In this document: positions 9,018-16,514 of the stretch, piece after piece
Layout of the letters: every line of letters starts with the position of its first letter
Numbering within the stretch: position 1 is the first letter of the stretch
The notes under the pieces: model-generated
What the model was told of the DNA's origin: nothing
Database searches by the model: none
What the model saw: the letters and a program-made list of their open reading frames with translations, nothing else
Made by a program: the position numbers and the translations under genes
Origin: RUG714 sp964623515
GTDB lineage: Bacteria > Bacillota > Clostridia > Oscillospirales > Acutalibacteraceae
DNA: 63,720 bases
Direction of reading: 5' to 3'
NCBI GenBank assembly: GCA_964623515.1
Contig: CAZURV010000010.1
Location: 1 to 63,720, forward strand

Positions 9018-10252
9018 ACTATTTCCCCTTTGCTTATCGTCATAACGCATTCTCCCCAGACTTTTCTGCCTGCGAACGGCGTGGATTTTCCTTTGCTTAA
9101 AAATTCGGCAGGATTTATGATTCTGCTTTTTTCAGTATCTATAACCGTTATATCTGCTGCATCGCCGATAGATAATCCGCCCGGAATTTTAAAGCGTTTT
9201 CTCGGATTAACAGACATAAGTTCAATCAATTTCTCAATTGAAATAATATTTTTTTTAACAAGTTCCGTATATAAAACGGGAAAAGCCGTTTCAAGCCCGG
9301 TTATACCCATGGCGCTCTTTTCCAGTCCCTGTGATTTTTCTCCGGCACTGTGCGGTGCATGATCCGTTGCAATCATATCTATCGTACCGTCCAGAATGCC
9401 TTCAATGAGAGCCTGACGATCCTTCTCCGTTCTAAGCGGCGGGTTCATTTTGAATCTGCCGTCCTCCTGCAAGTCATTTTCCGTGAGCACAAGATAATGC
9501 GGCGCGGTTTCACAGCTTACATCGATGCCCGCCTTTTTGGCTTTTCGGATTAAATCCACACTTTCCCGGCAGGAAATATGGCAGACATGATACGCACAAC
9601 CCGTTTCCGCCGCAATACGCAGATCCCTTTCAATCTGCTTCCATTCACTTTCGGAGCATATCCCGCGATGTCCGTGCGCACGGGCGTAATTCCCTTTGTG
9701 AATATATCCGCCGTGAAGAAGTTCATTTGCTTCGCAGTGCGCAGCAATGATTTTGCCGAGCGATTTTGCCTTAATCATTGCGCTTCGCATCATTTCCTGG
9801 TTCTGAACGCCGTGTCCGTCATCCGAAAAAGCAATAACGTTGGAAGCAATATCTTCCATATCGGAAAGCTCTATGCCTTTTTCATCTTTCGTTATCGTAC
9901 CGTACGGATAAACAGAAATCCGAGCCGTTTTTTGAATTGCTTCAAGTTGAACTGCGAGATTCGCCGCCGAGTCCGGCGCGGGATTGAGATTCGGCATGGA
10001 ACAAACCGCCGTATATCCACCGTGCGCCGCGGCCGCTGTACCGGAAGCAATCGTTTCTTTATAAGGAAAACCCGGCTCGCGTAGATGAACATGAACATCT
10101 GCAAAACCGGGAACAATCATACAATTTTTATAATCAAAAATAACAGCATTTTCAGGGGCGAAAGATTTTGAAATCAAATCGTTGTCAACAAAAATACTCC
10201 CGTCGGTAAAAAATCCGCTGTTATATACTTTGCCTGTTAATATTGCTCGCAT
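9005..10252 (-). CDS. pyrC: Dihydroorotase
   Basis: Cyclises carbamoyl aspartate to dihydroorotate. It is a class I (multifunctional-type) amidohydrolase. The metal ligands show as HVHLREPG near residue 58, then HCE, HICHIS and IATDHAPH. The start MRAILTGKVYNSG is preceded by TGGAGG four bases upstream and gives 415 residues; a longer frame lacks a ribosome site. It is the first gene of the operon, read from the promoter at 10387-10415. Unlike Bacillus, the operon does not begin with pyrR. Confidence 0.95.
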   Translation of the reverse strand: MRAILTGKVYNSGFFTDGSIFVDNDLISKSFAPENAVIFDYKNCMIVPGFADVHVHLREPGFPYKETIASGTAAAAHGGYTAVCSMPNLNPAPDSAANLAVQLEAIQKTARISVYPYGTITKDEKGIELSDMEDIASNVIAFSDDGHGVQNQEMMRSAMIKAKSLGKIIAAHCEANELLHGGYIHKGNYARAHGHRGICSESEWKQIERDLRIAAETGCAYHVCHISCRESVDLIRKAKKAGIDVSCETAPHYLVLTENDLQEDGRFKMNPPLRTEKDRQALIEGILDGTIDMIATDHAPHSAGEKSQGLEKSAMGITGLETAFPVLYTELVKKNIISIEKLIELMSVNPRKRFKIPGGLSIGDAADITVIDTEKSRIINPAEFLSKGKSTPFAGRKVWGECVMTISKGEIVWQE

Positions 10253-10380
10253 ATTGCCTCCAAAAAAGCCTCGCCGTAAAACAAAAAACTCTGTTCCCGC
10301 ATCCGCCTCTGCATGATGCGATTCCATGCAGCCGATTACGGAGATTTTTGATTACAGCCTCGCCGTCTCAAAGTTATATT
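10253..10380 (-). promoter_or_regulatory. Leader of the pyr operon with two direct repeats and a hairpin
   Basis: The roughly 125-base untranslated leader of pyrC carries two exact copies of ACGGCGAGGCT (10356-10366 and 10267-10277), the second ending just before the ribosome site. Between them lies a perfect 7-bp stem CTGCATG/CATGCAG. Each repeat contains CGGCGAGGCT, which fits the CNGNGAGGYU loop core of PyrR-binding RNA, but the flanking bases do not pair as a PyrR stem should. A regulatory role is inferred. Confidence 0.4.
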
Positions 10381-10386
10381 TTTATT

Positions 10387-10415
10387 ATTGTATCACACGC
10401 GTATTACTCTGTCAA
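10387..10415 (-). promoter_or_regulatory. pyr operon promoter
   Basis: Minus-strand TTGACA (10410-10415) and TACAAT (10387-10392) with an ideal 17-base spacer. It separates pyrC from argF, so the pyr operon can be transcribed independently of argF. Confidence 0.85.
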
Positions 10416-10445
10416 TAAAAACAGAACAAATGCAAATTGGAAAAT

Positions 10446-10478
10446 TTTAATAAGGGGCTTGCCGGTTATTCAACGCCG
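10446..10478 (-). repeat. Family C repeat fragment abutting the argF stop
   Basis: Segment AATAAGGGGCTTGCCGG followed by TTATTCAACGCCG matches the 5' end of the family C repeats at 21694 and 31203. It starts within a few bases of the argF stop codon. Only the end of the repeat is present. Confidence 0.5.
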
Positions 10479-11381
10479 TTATCCCATTGTTTTAACAAGC
10501 ACTGCTTTCTGTGCGTGAAGCCTGTTTTCCGCCTCATCAAATATTTCACTGCTGTGTTCCTCAAACACTTCCGCCGTTATTTCCTCCCCGCGGTGCGCAG
10601 GCAGACAGTGAAGAACCATGCATGCATCGTGGGCAACGCGCATTACTTCATTATTTATTTGATAATTACGGAATACTTTTTCTCTTTCCGCTTTTTCCTG
10701 TTCCTGTCCCATTGAAGCCCAAACGTCCGTATAGAGCACATCGGCATTTTCCGCAGCTTTAAAAATATCGTCGGTACAAGTAACCTTGCCGTTCTGTTCA
10801 GCCCATTTCAAAATTTTGGAATCAGGACGGTATCCGCCGGGGCACGCAACAGCTATTTTCATATCTGTTTTCACTGCGCCGACTATAAGCGAATTTGCCA
10901 TATTATTTCCGTCGCCTATATAACAAAGCTTCAAGCCCTCAAGCGTTCCTTTGCGCTCCCTGACAGTCTGCAAATCGGCAAGCACCTGACACGGATGGCA
11001 ATAGTCGGTAAGTCCGTTTATGACAGGAACAGAAGCATACTTTGCAAAAGTTTCAACCTCCTCCTGTTCGTATGTACGTATCATGATGCCGTCAAGATAT
11101 CTTGAAAGCACGCGCGCCGTATCTTCCGTCGGCTCTCCGCGTCCCATCTGCGTATTGGAACTGCTGAGGAACAGCGCCGAACCTCCCAAGTCATACATAC
11201 CGACTTCAAATGAAACGCGCGTACGTGTTGAAGATTTTGTAAAAATCATACCAAGGGTTTTTCCCTTTAAATAGTCGTGTTTGATCCCGTTGGCTTTTTT
11301 CTTTTTCAAATCATCGGCAAGATCAAGTATTTCTATTATTTCTTCTTTCGTTAAATCCTGAAGTTTAAGCAGATTTTTCAT
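10479..11381 (-). CDS. argF: Ornithine carbamoyltransferase
   Basis: Makes citrulline from ornithine and carbamoyl phosphate for arginine synthesis. The carbamoyl-phosphate motif STRTR is at 51-55. The motifs DYCHPCQ and HCLPAHRGEE, with the ornithine-side Cys-Leu-Pro, separate it from aspartate and putrescine transcarbamylases. It has 300 residues. TTTAAGGAG precedes the ATG. It lies upstream of the pyr operon, whose CarAB makes its substrate, but the pyr promoter and a repeat fragment stand between them. Its own promoter appears to be 500 bases upstream, beyond two repeats. Confidence 0.95.
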   Translation of the reverse strand: MKNLLKLQDLTKEEIIEILDLADDLKKKKANGIKHDYLKGKTLGMIFTKSSTRTRVSFEVGMYDLGGSALFLSSSNTQMGRGEPTEDTARVLSRYLDGIMIRTYEQEEVETFAKYASVPVINGLTDYCHPCQVLADLQTVRERKGTLEGLKLCYIGDGNNMANSLIVGAVKTDMKIAVACPGGYRPDSKILKWAEQNGKVTCTDDIFKAAENADVLYTDVWASMGQEQEKAEREKVFRNYQINNEVMRVAHDACMVLHCLPAHRGEEITAEVFEEHSSEIFDEAENRLHAQKAVLVKTMG

Positions 11382-11399
11382 TTTTTACTCCTTAAATTT

Positions 11400-11691
11400 A
11401 AGTCAGAGAGGAATGATTTGGAATAAAAAATTCCCCTTAAGACGGATAAATTCGAACACAATACGCCAAAAATGAAAGGATTCAGCGAGTTTCAGCTTTC
11501 ACGGAGTCGCCTTAGAAGCAACAACTCATCTTCATTCCAAGCATTTTTGGTAAAAAGCGGTTTTTGCCGAACAAATTTTGGTTAGACAAGGCGCAAAATT
11601 GCGGCAATACACTGCCGTGCAGCAAAAAATTTGACCAGTATATTGCAAAAAAGCTTCCTTATCTGGGGTTTGCTCCCTATTTGGCTTAACC
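11400..11691. repeat. Family B-like repeat material in the argF leader
   Basis: There is no gene in this stretch. It ends with GCTCCCTATTTGGCTTAACC, the right terminus of family B (compare 26820-26837). Inside is a segment like the one at 56960-57010, built around a CAAGGCGCAAAATT core. Copies are diverged and the left boundary is unclear. Confidence 0.45.
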
Positions 11692-11868
11692 TTTAAATCG
11701 GAACAGTGCTCCATCAAGCTCGCTTGAATGAGACTTGCGAACAATTGCAACCTGCGCAGGGAGCGTTCGCTCCTCAGGGTTTCAGCGGGAGATTATCACT
11801 CCCGCTGAAATTCTGAAATGAACCCCGCCGCCTAAGAGACCGGGGACATCGGCGAATAATAGGTTATA
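11692..11868 (+). repeat. Family A repeat, copy 1
   Basis: Begins TTTAAATCGGA and ends AATAGGTTATA. It contains the family's ordered hairpins: GGAGC-GTTC-GCTCC, a perfect 12-bp stem TTTCAGCGGGAG/CTCCCGCTGAAA, and a final CCCCG/CGGGG stem. It directly follows the family B right end and lies antisense within the predicted argF leader. Confidence 0.85.
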
Positions 11869-11887
11869 ATTGTATTGATATTAAATA

Positions 11888-11915
11888 ATTATACCATCAA
11901 ATGTATAAAAGTCAA
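11888..11915 (-). promoter_or_regulatory. argF: Probable argF promoter
   Basis: Minus-strand TTGACT (11910-11915) and TATAAT (11888-11893) with a 16-base spacer. No gene lies between it and argF, so the leader would be about 500 bases and would include the repeats. Confidence 0.65.
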
Positions 11916-12059
11916 GGTTTAATGAATAAATATGCATAAAATATACTATAATTCATAGACAGTAAATAATCTCCAATCACTCAGCCGTTCAACAGTCACT
12001 ATAGATTTACATCGGAGACGATGGACATAAAAATTTGAACTGAGCAAAAAGTATAAAAG

Positions 12060-12091
12060 GCAAAAGACTGCACTTACGCACAGTCTTTTGC
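12060..12091 (-). terminator. Hairpin, probable terminator
   Basis: Perfect 11-bp stem GCAAAAGACTG/CAGTCTTTTGC with a 10-base loop, followed on the minus strand by CTTTTATAC. It lies downstream of the decayed HhH gene. The flanking gap 11916-12059 shows no gene. Confidence 0.55.
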
Positions 12092-12179
12092 TCCAGTGTG
12101 AGAGATATATTTAAAGCCAACGGCTTTAAAACAATTTAAAATTTTACGGCTCTTCAGTCTTATTTGACTATACCTGTAT

Positions 12180-12468
12180 TTACTTTGTTTCGGGCGTATA
12201 CTTTTTATCCTTCCAGTACCACCACTTCAGTTTTTCCGGCTCAGGCGATTCATGCTCTGCATAATAAATGGCAAGCCGATAAACATATAATATATATCTA
12301 TCCTCCTGAAGTCCTTTAAACATACAGTCTTTTAAATATAAGTCCTCAGGATCTTTTCCTTTTAAGTCTTCGACTGTTTCAATTCCGAAATTATGTAAAT
12401 GCTGTTCGATATTTTTCCTATCCCGGGAATTATTTTCAAATACTCCTGTTTCTTTTTCTGCCTGCCAT
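12180..12468 (-). pseudogene. Cdd1-like helix-hairpin-helix protein, two frameshifts
   Basis: Conceptual product: MAGRKRNR, then YLKIIPGIGK, then NIEQHLHNFGIETVEDLKGK and onward to KLKWWYWKDKKYTPETK at the stop. This matches the small 'pathogenicity locus' Cdd1 family (HhH motif IPGIGK, then the DPEDLY, YVYRLAIYYAE and KWWYWKD blocks). Its cellular role is not established. The three pieces lie in three different frames, each one base short: one break lies just before YLK, and the other is in an A run after GGA, where five A stand where six are needed. Two separate single-base losses point to real decay more than one read error. Confidence 0.7.
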
Positions 12469-12575
12469 AATTTTTATTTCCCCGAATTAAATGCTTTTTT
12501 GATTTTTTCGACTGTTTATTCCCGTGCCTGAAATTTTCGGTGCTATGCCGTTCCAAGCAAATTGTAAGAGTATAT

Positions 12576-12839
12576 TTATGCAGCCCTGCCGGAAGATATT
12601 GCAACCGTTTGGTTCTCAGGCTCACACCCCAGTTCAAGAAGCTCGAGCTCACGAAGCATCTGCTGTTTTGCAAAACGTTCTTCGCGCAGTCTCTGCTCCA
12701 TTTTCTCATTTTTACCGATACCCAAGCGGAGCTTTATCGATTTGAATATCTTTTTCTCTGCTTTCGCAATTTTTTCATCAAAACACATTGCGGCTATTAC
12801 AGCAACAATCACTACAAATTCAATGCCTAAACGAATCAT
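12576..12839 (-). CDS. Small membrane protein under a LexA-type operator
   Basis: I do not recognise a family. The 87-residue product has one N-terminal hydrophobic segment (residues 5-20, IEFVVIVAVIAAM), then a long charged, helical region (KIAKAEKKIF, EKMEQRLREERFAKQQ) that may form a coiled coil on the cytoplasmic side. The start is MIRLGIEF with GGAGGAG upstream; an earlier in-frame ATG lies inside the operator. The promoter and operator immediately upstream indicate DNA-damage induction. Small single-span SOS proteins such as YneA or SidA block cell division, and a similar role is possible here, but no sequence match supports it. Confidence 0.75.
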   Translation of the reverse strand: MIRLGIEFVVIVAVIAAMCFDEKIAKAEKKIFKSIKLRLGIGKNEKMEQRLREERFAKQQMLRELELLELGCEPENQTVAISSGRAA

Positions 12840-12856
12840 CTTTTCTCCTCCAAAAG

Positions 12857-12870
12857 CGAACATTTGTTCA
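12857..12870 (-). promoter_or_regulatory. LexA/DinR-type SOS operator
   Basis: CGAACATTTGTTCA on the plus strand fits the Gram-positive SOS box CGAAC-N4-GTTCG, with a complete GAAC-ATTT-GTTC core. It lies just downstream of the -10 element, at the start of transcription. A partial second copy (CATTTGTTCG, 12913-12922) lies just upstream of the -35. Confidence 0.75.
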
Positions 12871-12882
12871 ATCTTTACACAT

Positions 12883-12910
12883 ATTATATCACAAAAATTC
12901 GATATGTCAA
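12883..12910 (-). promoter_or_regulatory. Promoter of the SOS-linked small protein
   Basis: Minus-strand TTGACA (12905-12910), 16-base spacer and TATAAT (12883-12888). It is bracketed by the full and partial SOS boxes. Confidence 0.75.
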
Positions 12911-13002
12911 TACATTTGTTCGATAATTGTCACGGCTAAAGTCCTTTTTTTAGGACTGTTATTTAAGTTAAATAATACAATAGAAAAACGAGAAGAAACA
13001 GA

Positions 13003-13045
13003 AAAAATAAGATGCCCGACCGCACTAGAGACGGCGGGGCATCTT
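13003..13045 (-). terminator. Terminator after rfbD
   Basis: 9-bp stem AAGATGCCC/GGGCATCTT plus an inner CCG/CGG, followed on the minus strand by ATTTTTTC. The adjoining GGGGCATCTTTGCCT matches the 3' end of family C repeats, so the terminator may derive from one. Confidence 0.75.
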
Positions 13046-13092
13046 TGCCTGCATTATATGGAGTGTTCCTATTGCAGACGGCGAAACCGGAT

Positions 13093-13965
13093 TCAATTCA
13101 GTTCGCCTGCAGTTGCAAGCTCCACAATATATCGCCCGAGAGCGTCCCGCCAATTCGGAAGACGCTTAAACGAAGCAAAATCAAGATTTATTTTTGAAAG
13201 ACGTGAATTAAAAGGTCTTTTTGCCGCCGACAAGCCATATTCCTTTGTTGTTACGGGTATGATTCTGCATCGCGGGACATCTGCTTCATTTAGAATAGCC
13301 CGGGCAAATTCAGCCCACGAACAATACCCTTCGTTTGTAGCGTGATAAACCCCGTATTTTTCAGTTTCAACCATATCGCATATCAGCCTTGCCAGATCCC
13401 TTGTGTAAGTCGGCGATCCTATCTGATCGTTTACGACACGAATCTCATCATGGCTTTTACCCAAGCGAATCATCGTCTTAACAAAATTCCCTCCATTGAT
13501 TCCGTATACCCAAGACGTTCGGATTATAAACGTTTTCGGATTGATGCTTAAAGCGGCTTTTTCTCCCGCAAGCTTCGTTTTTCCGTAAACATTCAGCGGT
13601 CCTGTTTTGTCATGCACTCCGAATGGCGTTTCGCCGTTTCCGGGGAAAACATAATCCGTACTTATATAAACAAGCTTCGCTTTAAGATATGCACAGACTT
13701 CGGCAATGTTTTTCGTTCCCTCCGCATTTACTTTACGGCAGACATCGGGTTCGCTCTCCGCTTTGTCTACAGCGGTATAAGCGGCGCAGTGAATCACGGC
13801 ACTCGGCTGTGCGCGGCGGATAAAGGCATCGGTTTGGACCGCGTTTGTCATATCAAAATCATCTATATCCACGCCGGCGCAGATGATTCCCCTGTTTTTG
13901 AGTTCGTCGATTACATCGTGTCCGAGCTGACCGTTGCAGCCCGTTACAAGAATATGTTCTTCCAT
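13093..13965 (-). CDS. rfbD: dTDP-4-dehydrorhamnose reductase
   Basis: Last step of dTDP-L-rhamnose synthesis, NAD(P)H-dependent. The Rossmann motif TGCNGQLG is at residues 8-15 and the catalytic pair is Tyr127/Lys131 in YGKTK, with STDYVF at 102-107. It has 290 residues. It begins three bases after rfbC ends, with GGAG in the rfbC tail as ribosome site, so the two are co-translated. The rhamnose is probably used in cell-wall polysaccharide. Confidence 0.94.
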   Translation of the reverse strand: MEEHILVTGCNGQLGHDVIDELKNRGIICAGVDIDDFDMTNAVQTDAFIRRAQPSAVIHCAAYTAVDKAESEPDVCRKVNAEGTKNIAEVCAYLKAKLVYISTDYVFPGNGETPFGVHDKTGPLNVYGKTKLAGEKAALSINPKTFIIRTSWVYGINGGNFVKTMIRLGKSHDEIRVVNDQIGSPTYTRDLARLICDMVETEKYGVYHATNEGYCSWAEFARAILNEADVPRCRIIPVTTKEYGLSAAKRPFNSRLSKINLDFASFKRLPNWRDALGRYIVELATAGELN

Positions 13966-13968
13966 AAA

Positions 13969-14526
13969 TTATTCTCCATAAACAAAATCTGCGTCGCTCT
14001 CATCAAGAAGCGGAGCGTTTATATCTTTCTGCGACAGCACGGGATTGTCGGTATTCCATACAATGCCGATGGATAGGTCGTCAAATCTGACGCTTCTGTC
14101 ACATTCCTTACTGTAAAAGTTATCTACTTTATACTGAACCTCAACGTCATCCGTCAAGGTAACAAAACCATGAGCAAATCCCTTCGGAATATAAAGCATT
14201 TTTTTATTATCTGCACTCAATTCGACCGAAACCCATTTTTTATATGTGGGACTTCCTTTGCGTATATCCACTGCGACATCCATAATTGCGCCGCGTGTAC
14301 ACCTGACAAGCTTTGCCTGCGCCATGGGATTCTTCTGGAAATGCAGACCGCGAAGCGTTCCCTTCTGCGATGAATAGGACTGATTATCCTGAATAAATAC
14401 TGTGTCAATTCCGATTTTTTTCATTTTCTGTTCACTGTAGGTTTCCATAAACCAGCCCCGATTATCCCCGAAAATCTGCGGTTCAATAATCATTACCCCG
14501 GCAATATTTGTTTTTATAACTTTCAT
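13969..14526 (-). CDS. rfbC: dTDP-4-dehydrorhamnose 3,5-epimerase
   Basis: Epimerises dTDP-4-keto-6-deoxyglucose at C3 and C5. Cupin fold, 185 residues. The catalytic His62 lies in LRGLHFQ, and the conserved IPKGFAHGF is near residue 114. GAGAGG precedes the ATG. It is first in a two-gene unit with rfbD. Confidence 0.95.
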   Translation of the reverse strand: MKVIKTNIAGVMIIEPQIFGDNRGWFMETYSEQKMKKIGIDTVFIQDNQSYSSQKGTLRGLHFQKNPMAQAKLVRCTRGAIMDVAVDIRKGSPTYKKWVSVELSADNKKMLYIPKGFAHGFVTLTDDVEVQYKVDNFYSKECDRSVRFDDLSIGIVWNTDNPVLSQKDINAPLLDESDADFVYGE

Positions 14527-14550
14527 TTTTTACCTCTCTTCGCCTTGAAA

Positions 14551-14716
14551 TTTAAATCGGAGCAGTGCTCCAGCAAGCCCGCTTGAAATGGGGCTTGCAA
14601 CCTGCGCAGGGAGCGTTCGCTCCTCAGGATTTCAGCGGGAGATTATCACTCTCACTGAAATTCTGAAATGGTCTCCGCCGCCTAAGAGGCGGGAGACATC
14701 GGTGAATAGGTTATAT
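14551..14716 (+). repeat. Family A repeat, copy 2
   Basis: Starts TTTAAATCGGAGCAGTGCTC and ends GAATAGGTTATA. The last stem reads TCTCCGCC/GGCGGGAGA instead of the usual CCCCGCC/GGCGGGG, a paired change that keeps the stem. The rest of the 14527-14855 gap shows no gene. Confidence 0.85.
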
Positions 14717-14855
14717 TTTATTCCTATTCATTCAGACCTGTATCTATCGTATCAAAAAAACAAAAAAAATACAATACCGACAATAATTAAATAATTGCAT
14801 TGCCGGATTATAACTGTTATAATATAGGTAAATAAATGAGAAAGGAAGCATAATT

Positions 14856-15713
14856 ATGATTTATATTCTTTATAATCCACGTTCCAAAAACGGTCAGGCA
14901 AAAATACAGCTTGATAAGCTGAAAAACATCCTCCGCGGAAAGAAAACGGAAGAATTAAGCGTGATAGACATGAAAGATTACAGATCATTCTTCGGTAAAA
15001 TCACACCTGAAGATACAATTTATCTTTTGGGAGGAGACGGCACACTGCATCATTTTGTTAACGATGTTGACGGTATAGACATAAACTGCCGCATAATTTA
15101 CTGTCCGGCAGGAACCGGCAACGATTTCTTTAAAGATGTTGAAGATTCGGCGGATGATAACGGATATATCGAACTCAACAGATATATTGAAAAGCTTCCT
15201 ACCGCCGAAATTAAAGGCAAAAAATACAAATTCCTGAATGGTATCGGATTCGGAATTGACGGTTACTGCTGTGAAGAAGGAGACAGACTTCAGGCAAAGA
15301 GCGAAAAATCCATTAACTACACGACAATCGCAATAAAAGGACTTCTTTTCAAATTCAAACCGGCAAACGCAGTCATTACCGTTGACGGAAAACGCAAGGA
15401 ATATAAAAAAGTTTGGCTTGCGCCCACGATGAACGGCAGGCTTTACGGCGGCGGTATGATGGTATCACCGGGTCAGGACAGGCTCAACCCAGAAAGAACG
15501 GTTACAAACGTTGTTATGCACAGTTCCGGCAAGCTGAAAACCCTGATGGTATTTCCGTCCATATTCAGCGGCGAACACATTAAACATTCCGAAATGGTCA
15601 GCGTCAACACAGGGAAAAAAATAACAGTGCGGTTCAACAAGCCCTGCGCACTTCAGATTGACGGAGAAACCATAAAAAACGTAACTTCCTATACAGTTAC
15701 AAGCGCTGAATAA
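14856..15713 (+). CDS. YegS/DgkB-type lipid kinase
   Basis: Diacylglycerol-kinase catalytic domain protein of 285 residues. The ATP-binding GGDGT is at 59-63, with CPAGTGNDF near 92-100 and the C-terminal lobe ending in LQIDGE. These soluble kinases phosphorylate diacylglycerol or a related lipid at the membrane; the exact substrate cannot be read from sequence. The ribosome site is AGAAAGGA upstream of the ATG. It runs opposite to the rhamnose genes and is followed by the YhhN-type gene 58 bases later, possibly in one transcript. Confidence 0.88.
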   Translation: MIYILYNPRSKNGQAKIQLDKLKNILRGKKTEELSVIDMKDYRSFFGKITPEDTIYLLGGDGTLHHFVNDVDGIDINCRIIYCPAGTGNDFFKDVEDSADDNGYIELNRYIEKLPTAEIKGKKYKFLNGIGFGIDGYCCEEGDRLQAKSEKSINYTTIAIKGLLFKFKPANAVITVDGKRKEYKKVWLAPTMNGRLYGGGMMVSPGQDRLNPERTVTNVVMHSSGKLKTLMVFPSIFSGEHIKHSEMVSVNTGKKITVRFNKPCALQIDGETIKNVTSYTVTSAE

Positions 15714-15771
15714 AAATCAGGCGTCGGCTCTTAAAACTTTTTCATTCATTTATATAACCGGAGGTATACAT

Positions 15772-16440
15772 ATGAATTTCATAACGATCATATTCTGCGT
15801 TGCGTATGTTGCTGTTACAATATGCTATCTGTTCAGCGAAACCAGCGATAATTTTCCACGGCGTGTGATAAACAAAGTAATACTCGCCACGATGTTTCTT
15901 TGCTACGGATTCAGCGCTTACGCCCTGAACTATGAAATAAAGAGCTGGCATATACTTTTTATGGTTGCTCTGGTGTTCAGCTGGCTGGGCGACGTTGTAC
16001 TTCTTTACGATTTCAATGCGGGAGGTATACTTTTTATTATCGGCAATGTAGCGTTCTTTATCTATTCCATACTACTGATGATTGATATGAACTTCACATT
16101 TGCAAAAGTATGGTTCATCATACCGATTTTTATCCTTCTTTGGGGCACAATGTTTGTTATCACACAAAAGAAAAAGCTTGACTTTGGAAAACTTCGTCCC
16201 GCCCTGCTTGCATATCTGTTTTCGGTAACGCTTCACGGCACAATGGGTATCGGGCTTGCAGTTAACGCACCTGATGCAAAAACACTTGTTTTCGGTCTGG
16301 GGCTGATTCTCTTTATGATTTCAGATTATTTCCTGATGATAAGCAAATTCGGCTATCCGAAAAGCAAAACGCTTCTGCGCTGTAATTCCTCAACCTATTT
16401 TATAGGTCTTATGCTCATCGTTATCAGCATGAATTTTTAA
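15772..16440 (+). CDS. YhhN/TMEM86-family membrane protein (lysoplasmalogenase-like)
   Basis: A 222-residue polytopic protein with about seven or eight hydrophobic segments. The family signature is visible: FSWLGDVVLL near residues 73-82 and MISDYFLMISKF near 182-193, supplying the two conserved Asp of the YhhN/TMEM86 family. Characterised members hydrolyse the vinyl-ether bond of lysoplasmalogen. Anaerobic clostridia contain plasmalogens, so this role is plausible but inferred. The strong GGAGG site fixes the start. Confidence 0.82.
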   Translation: MNFITIIFCVAYVAVTICYLFSETSDNFPRRVINKVILATMFLCYGFSAYALNYEIKSWHILFMVALVFSWLGDVVLLYDFNAGGILFIIGNVAFFIYSILLMIDMNFTFAKVWFIIPIFILLWGTMFVITQKKKLDFGKLRPALLAYLFSVTLHGTMGIGLAVNAPDAKTLVFGLGLILFMISDYFLMISKFGYPKSKTLLRCNSSTYFIGLMLIVISMNF

Positions 16441-16454
16441 ATCCCTGACAATAC

Positions 16455-16493
16455 AAAAAGACTGCGGATACAATAGGTATCCGCAGTCTTTTA
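16455..16493. terminator. Bidirectional terminator
   Basis: 15-bp stem AAAGACTGCGGATAC/GTATCCGCAGTCTTT with a 5-base loop, and A/T runs on both sides. It lies between convergent genes and ends both. Confidence 0.92.
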
Positions 16494-16514
16494 TTGAATC
16501 AGGATTTAAACGTT

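Noticed and set aside
10253..10380. Classical PyrR attenuator
   Set aside because: The loop core string matches, but bases on either side cannot form the anti-antiterminator stem and no terminator with a T-run precedes pyrC.
12405..12445. Programmed ribosomal frameshift in the Cdd1-like gene
   Set aside because: Two separate breaks are needed, no slippery heptamer with a downstream stem is visible, and the family is normally a single frame.
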